Of a stretch of DNA of 8,398 nt, positions 5,661 through 8,398 are shown one piece after another. The translations under genes and the position numbers were made by a program. Source of the stretch: IDS-8 sp964607425 (GTDB taxonomy: Bacteria > Pseudomonadota > Gammaproteobacteria > Steroidobacterales > Woeseiaceae); NCBI GenBank assembly GCA_964607425.1, contig CAZSKQ010000135.1:1-8398 (forward strand). Direction: 5' to 3'. Every line of letters begins with the position of its first letter. Within the stretch, counting starts at the first letter, position 1. The notes under the pieces are model-generated. The model ran no database searches, had not been told where the DNA came from, and saw only the letters and a list, made by a program, of their open reading frames with translations.

Positions 5661-6680
5661 ATGACGACGGCGACGAACCGACAGGTCCGGCTCGCCTCGC
5701 GGCCCTCCGGCTGGGTGACCGAAACGAATTTCGAGCTGACGCAGGCACCGGTACCGGAGGTGCCGGACGGCCACCTGCTGCTGCGCAATGTCTATCTCTC
5801 GCTCGACCCCTACATGCGCGGCCGCATGAACGACACGAAATCCTACGTGCCGCCGTTCCAGCTAGGCGAGGTTCTGCAGGGAGGCGTCATCGCAGAGGTC
5901 GTGGAAAGCCGCAATCCCGCCTTCGCCGCCGGCGACTGGATCAACGGCATGCTCGGCTGGGAGGAGTATTCGCTGTCCAACGGCCAGGGCATCTACAAGC
6001 TGCCGGCGGTCGACGCACCGCGGTCATACCACCTCGGGATCCTCGGCATGCCCGGCATGACCGCCTGGGTCGGCTTGTTCGAGATCGGCAAGGTTCGCAA
6101 GGGAGAGACAGTGTTCGTGTCGGCGGGTTCGGGTGCGGTGGGCAGCATCGCCGGGCAGCTCGCAAAACTGCACGGTTGCCGGGTCGCCGGCTGCGCGGGG
6201 TCCGACGAAAAAGTGGCCTTGATGAAAAGCGAGTTCGGCTTCGATGCGGGCTTCAACTATCGCAGCAGCGTGTCGCTCCCGAAAAGCATCGCCGAAGTCT
6301 GCCCGAAGGGCATCGACGTGAACTTCGAAAACGTGGGCGGCGATATCTTCGAGGCCGCCCTCTGGAACATGCGCCCGTACGGGCGTATCGCCTTGTGCGG
6401 CATGGTGGCGAACTACAACGACGAACGCGCCGAGCCCGGTCCGCGCGGCATGATGAGCGTAATCGGGAAGCGGCTGACCATCCGCGGATTCATCGTCACG
6501 GACCACCCGGACGCCTGCAAGGAGTACGTGGCGAAAGCGGCGCAGTGGCTTGCCGGGGGCAAGCTGAATTACCGGGAGAACGTGGTCGAGGGGCTTGCGA
6601 ACGCGCCGGCGGCGTTCATTGACATGCTGAAGGGGAACAAGGTCGGGAAGCAGGTGGTGCAGGTGGCCGGCGAGGGGTAA
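5661..6680 (+). CDS. NADPH-dependent MDR-family reductase, CurA/leukotriene B4 dehydrogenase-like
   Basis: The 339-residue product follows E. coli CurA (curcumin/dihydrocurcumin reductase, 345 residues) closely throughout. It belongs to the zinc-free medium-chain reductases that reduce the C=C bond of enals, enones and similar electrophiles with NADPH. Seen: LSLDPYMRGRM (46-56), LGILGMPGMTAW (125-136), the Rossmann turn SAGSGAVGS (154-162) with AxxGxxG, KGIDVNFENVGG (216-227), GMVANYND (247-254) and the closing block NAPAAFIDMLKGNKVGKQVV (314-333). Zinc-ligand cysteine clusters are absent. The ATG directly abuts the PPOX TAG with no Shine-Dalgarno sequence, suggesting translational coupling. 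Substrate is not determined; detoxification of reactive carbonyls fits the family and the flavoprotein partner. Confidence 0.93.
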   Translation: MTTATNRQVRLASRPSGWVTETNFELTQAPVPEVPDGHLLLRNVYLSLDPYMRGRMNDTKSYVPPFQLGEVLQGGVIAEVVESRNPAFAAGDWINGMLGWEEYSLSNGQGIYKLPAVDAPRSYHLGILGMPGMTAWVGLFEIGKVRKGETVFVSAGSGAVGSIAGQLAKLHGCRVAGCAGSDEKVALMKSEFGFDAGFNYRSSVSLPKSIAEVCPKGIDVNFENVGGDIFEAALWNMRPYGRIALCGMVANYNDERAEPGPRGMMSVIGKRLTIRGFIVTDHPDACKEYVAKAAQWLAGGKLNYRENVVEGLANAPAAFIDMLKGNKVGKQVVQVAGEG

Positions 6681-6734
6681 CGATGCCCCCGCGCGGCCCG
6701 CGCCTCACGAACGATTGTTGACTGCTTGCCGGTC

Positions 6735-6795
6735 GCCCGCATGGCGGGCTCTAACCGGGGGTGGAGAGTGGCGGGCTCGGGGCGGAGCCCGCCAC
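6735..6795. terminator. Two GC hairpins between convergent genes, terminator- or REP-like
   Basis: GTGGCGGGCTC (6768-6778) and GAGCCCGCCAC (6785-6795) form a perfect 11-bp stem with a GGGGCG loop. A smaller hairpin GCCCGC-ATG-GCGGGC lies at 6735-6749, and the 9-mer GGCGGGCTC occurs in both (6743-6751 and 6770-6778). The larger stem begins 11 bases past the receptor stop and about 90 bases past the reductase stop, a natural place for shared 3' ends. No T run follows on either strand, so it may work as an RNA end-stabiliser or a REP-type repeat rather than a classical intrinsic terminator. Confidence 0.5.
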
Positions 6796-6806
6796 GGTGC
6801 CGGGTC

Positions 6807-8398
6807 CTACTCGTAGCGGTACTGGATCTCGACGCCCCAGACGCGGCCCTTGTTGAGCGGTGAGAAGGTCGCGTTGTCCCCGACCAGGTCAGGGAAGAAA
6901 GGAGCAAGGACGAACGCCGGGCCGCCCGGGAAGATCGCCGGCAACTGGGTGTCGCCTCCGATGGTGACCTCGTCCTTCAGGTTCTTGCCGAATGCCGACA
7001 GGGTGAGCTGGTCGTCCATGAACGTCAGGCTCACGTTCACGTTGAACATGTCTGCCCCGCGCAGCTTGCCCGCGTTGCTGTCGGTATAGAAAGAATCGTC
7101 GCGATGATAGCCGCTGCCCTGGACGGTCAGCGTGCCGATCGGCAGTTCCGCCTGGTACGTGAGCTGGGCGCCGTACGACCACGGCGCGAGACGGGGGATC
7201 TTGAGGTTCTTGTCCGTCTCGTCAATGACGAGATCGCCCGACAGGTCGGCGAAAACCTCATCGTAGCTGCCGTCGACGTAGCCGAGGCTCGTCTGCAGGA
7301 ACAGCGAGTCGGTAAGCGCGGCGCTGAGCTCCATGTCGAAACCGGTGATCGTGGCATCGGCCGTGTTGCGAATGAGCTGGATGACGGCCAGGCCATCCGG
7401 ATCTGCCGGCAAATTCACCTCGCGTTGCATATCGGTGATCGTGTTGTAGTAGGCGGCCGCGTTGAGCCGAATGCGGCCTTCCGCGAAATCCTTTTTGAGA
7501 CCCACTTCGATCGAAGTCAGCTCTTCCTGGTCGAATGACTCGTTGGGCACGCGCGGGTCCGTGTGCCGCATGTTATAGCCGCCGCTGCGGAAACCCTTGG
7601 TCCAGAAGCCGTACATCTGCGTCGTCTCGTCAGGGAACAGCTGCAGCCCTATCTTCGGCGTGAAAGCGTTCCAGGTACGGGACTCGACCAGGTCGAAGCC
7701 CGAACAGCCTACACCGAGGTCGCACTGGTCGAAGGGAATTGAGGAGATCTCAGCATCCTTCTTCTCCCGGTCGTAGCGCGCACCGAGGTTCAGGGTGATC
7801 TCGTCCGTCAGCTCGACATCGACCTGAGTGAAGATACCGACCGAGCTCATGTCCTGGAAACCGCCGCCGGTCGTATCGGGATCCGGGGCGATCGGGACCA
7901 GGCGCCGCTCGAAATACGAGAGGTCCTGGTCCAGGTAGAAGATGCCGGACGTCAGGTAAACATTGTCGAACCTGCCGGAATAACGCAGCTCGTTGGACCA
8001 TTGGCGGTGGTCGGTGGTCGACATGGCGTGGAAGAAAAAGGGCGGCAACCCGGGGACATCGGGCACCGCGGACGAATCGATATCGCCGAGCGTTTTGTTG
8101 CTGTACTCCCGCCAGCCCAGGATGTTCACGATCTCGCCGTCGCCGAACCCGACGTCGATCGACGTTTCAAGGACGGCCATGTCCCACTCGGCGTCGTAGA
8201 AGCCCGGCTCGTCGATTTCGAAATCGAAGCTGTCCTTGCTGAACAGCCCGGAATTCTGCGATGCCGGCCCGTCACCGTCGGACTCGCCGTGGTAGTAGCG
8301 CAGGATGGTGTCCCAGTTGCCTCCGGGGGCGATTTCATAGGCCGCGTGGATGAGCTTCGTGTCGGCCGCGCCGTGATCTTCGCCGGTGGCCAGGTTTT
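6807..8398 (-). CDS. TonB-dependent outer-membrane receptor, C-terminal part (partial)
   Basis: The reading frame is open from the right edge to the TAG at 6807, giving 529 C-terminal residues; the signal peptide, TonB box and plug domain are outside the window. The visible part is a TonB-dependent receptor beta-barrel: alternating amphipathic strands with acidic, aromatic loops, such as RYSGRFDNVYLTSGIFYLDQ, LNLGARYDREKK, WTKGFRSGGYNM, TSIEVGLKKDFAEGRIRLNA and the late barrel FNVNVSLTFMDDQLTLSAFG followed by KNLKDEV. Such receptors import siderophores, vitamins, glycans or other large solutes using TonB energy; this fragment does not show which. A Cys pair in DQCDLGVGCSG may form a loop disulphide. 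The C-terminus is QYRYE, ending in Glu rather than the usual aromatic residue needed for efficient barrel assembly, although Tyr is next to last. No partner gene is seen beside it. Confidence 0.92.
   Translation of the reverse strand, partial: NLATGEDHGAADTKLIHAAYEIAPGGNWDTILRYYHGESDGDGPASQNSGLFSKDSFDFEIDEPGFYDAEWDMAVLETSIDVGFGDGEIVNILGWREYSNKTLGDIDSSAVPDVPGLPPFFFHAMSTTDHRQWSNELRYSGRFDNVYLTSGIFYLDQDLSYFERRLVPIAPDPDTTGGGFQDMSSVGIFTQVDVELTDEITLNLGARYDREKKDAEISSIPFDQCDLGVGCSGFDLVESRTWNAFTPKIGLQLFPDETTQMYGFWTKGFRSGGYNMRHTDPRVPNESFDQEELTSIEVGLKKDFAEGRIRLNAAAYYNTITDMQREVNLPADPDGLAVIQLIRNTADATITGFDMELSAALTDSLFLQTSLGYVDGSYDEVFADLSGDLVIDETDKNLKIPRLAPWSYGAQLTYQAELPIGTLTVQGSGYHRDDSFYTDSNAGKLRGADMFNVNVSLTFMDDQLTLSAFGKNLKDEVTIGGDTQLPAIFPGGPAFVLAPFFPDLVGDNATFSPLNKGRVWGVEIQYRYE

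Noticed and set aside
4821..5774. A minus-strand open frame extending the lipoprotein upstream by over 300 codons
   Set aside because: It is the antisense of the PPOX and reductase genes, and the signal peptide with lipobox fixes the start at 4820.

Overview
The window is GC-rich bacterial chromosome, best explained as a gammaproteobacterium. The support is a tRNA-Tyr/Gly/Thr-tuf operon in the same order as E. coli tyrU-glyT-thrT-tufB, an adjacent cmoA-cmoB pair very close to the E. coli proteins, and a TonB-dependent outer-membrane receptor. The species cannot be fixed from this sequence; a free-living aquatic or soil lineage is a guess from the TonB receptor and base composition.

Layout. 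Positions 1-692 (minus strand) hold a translation operon: a strong promoter, tRNA-Tyr(GTA), tRNA-Gly(TCC), tRNA-Thr(GGT) and the first 36 codons of EF-Tu, which runs off the left edge. Positions 647-899 are non-coding and rich in GC hairpins. A small M15 zinc peptidase (900-1412, minus) is divergent from cmoA-cmoB (1476-3178, plus), which make the carboxy-SAM and the cmo5U34 wobble modification of tRNA. A 214-bp palindromic, MITE-like element (3161-3374) has landed on the very end of cmoB, so the last five codons and the stop are written by the element's terminal repeat.

Positions 3383-6680 hold an accessory cluster: a GbsR/MarR-type repressor (plus), a convergent cupin lipoprotein (minus), and, divergent from the lipoprotein across a 177-bp gap with a clear operator-like palindrome, a two-gene unit of an FMN-binding PPOX-family protein and a CurA-like NADPH-dependent alkenal/enone reductase with no bases between them. 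A plausible joint role is redox detoxification of small reactive compounds under the local regulator, but that is inference. A strong hairpin separates this cluster from a convergent TonB-dependent receptor (6807-8398, minus) whose N-terminal part lies outside the window.

No defence system, CRISPR array, prophage or biosynthetic cluster is visible. The observations most worth following are the element that supplies the cmoB C-terminus, the fact that all three tRNAs are followed by a trailer complementary to their own acceptor 3' strand, and the divergent palindrome at 4940-4963.
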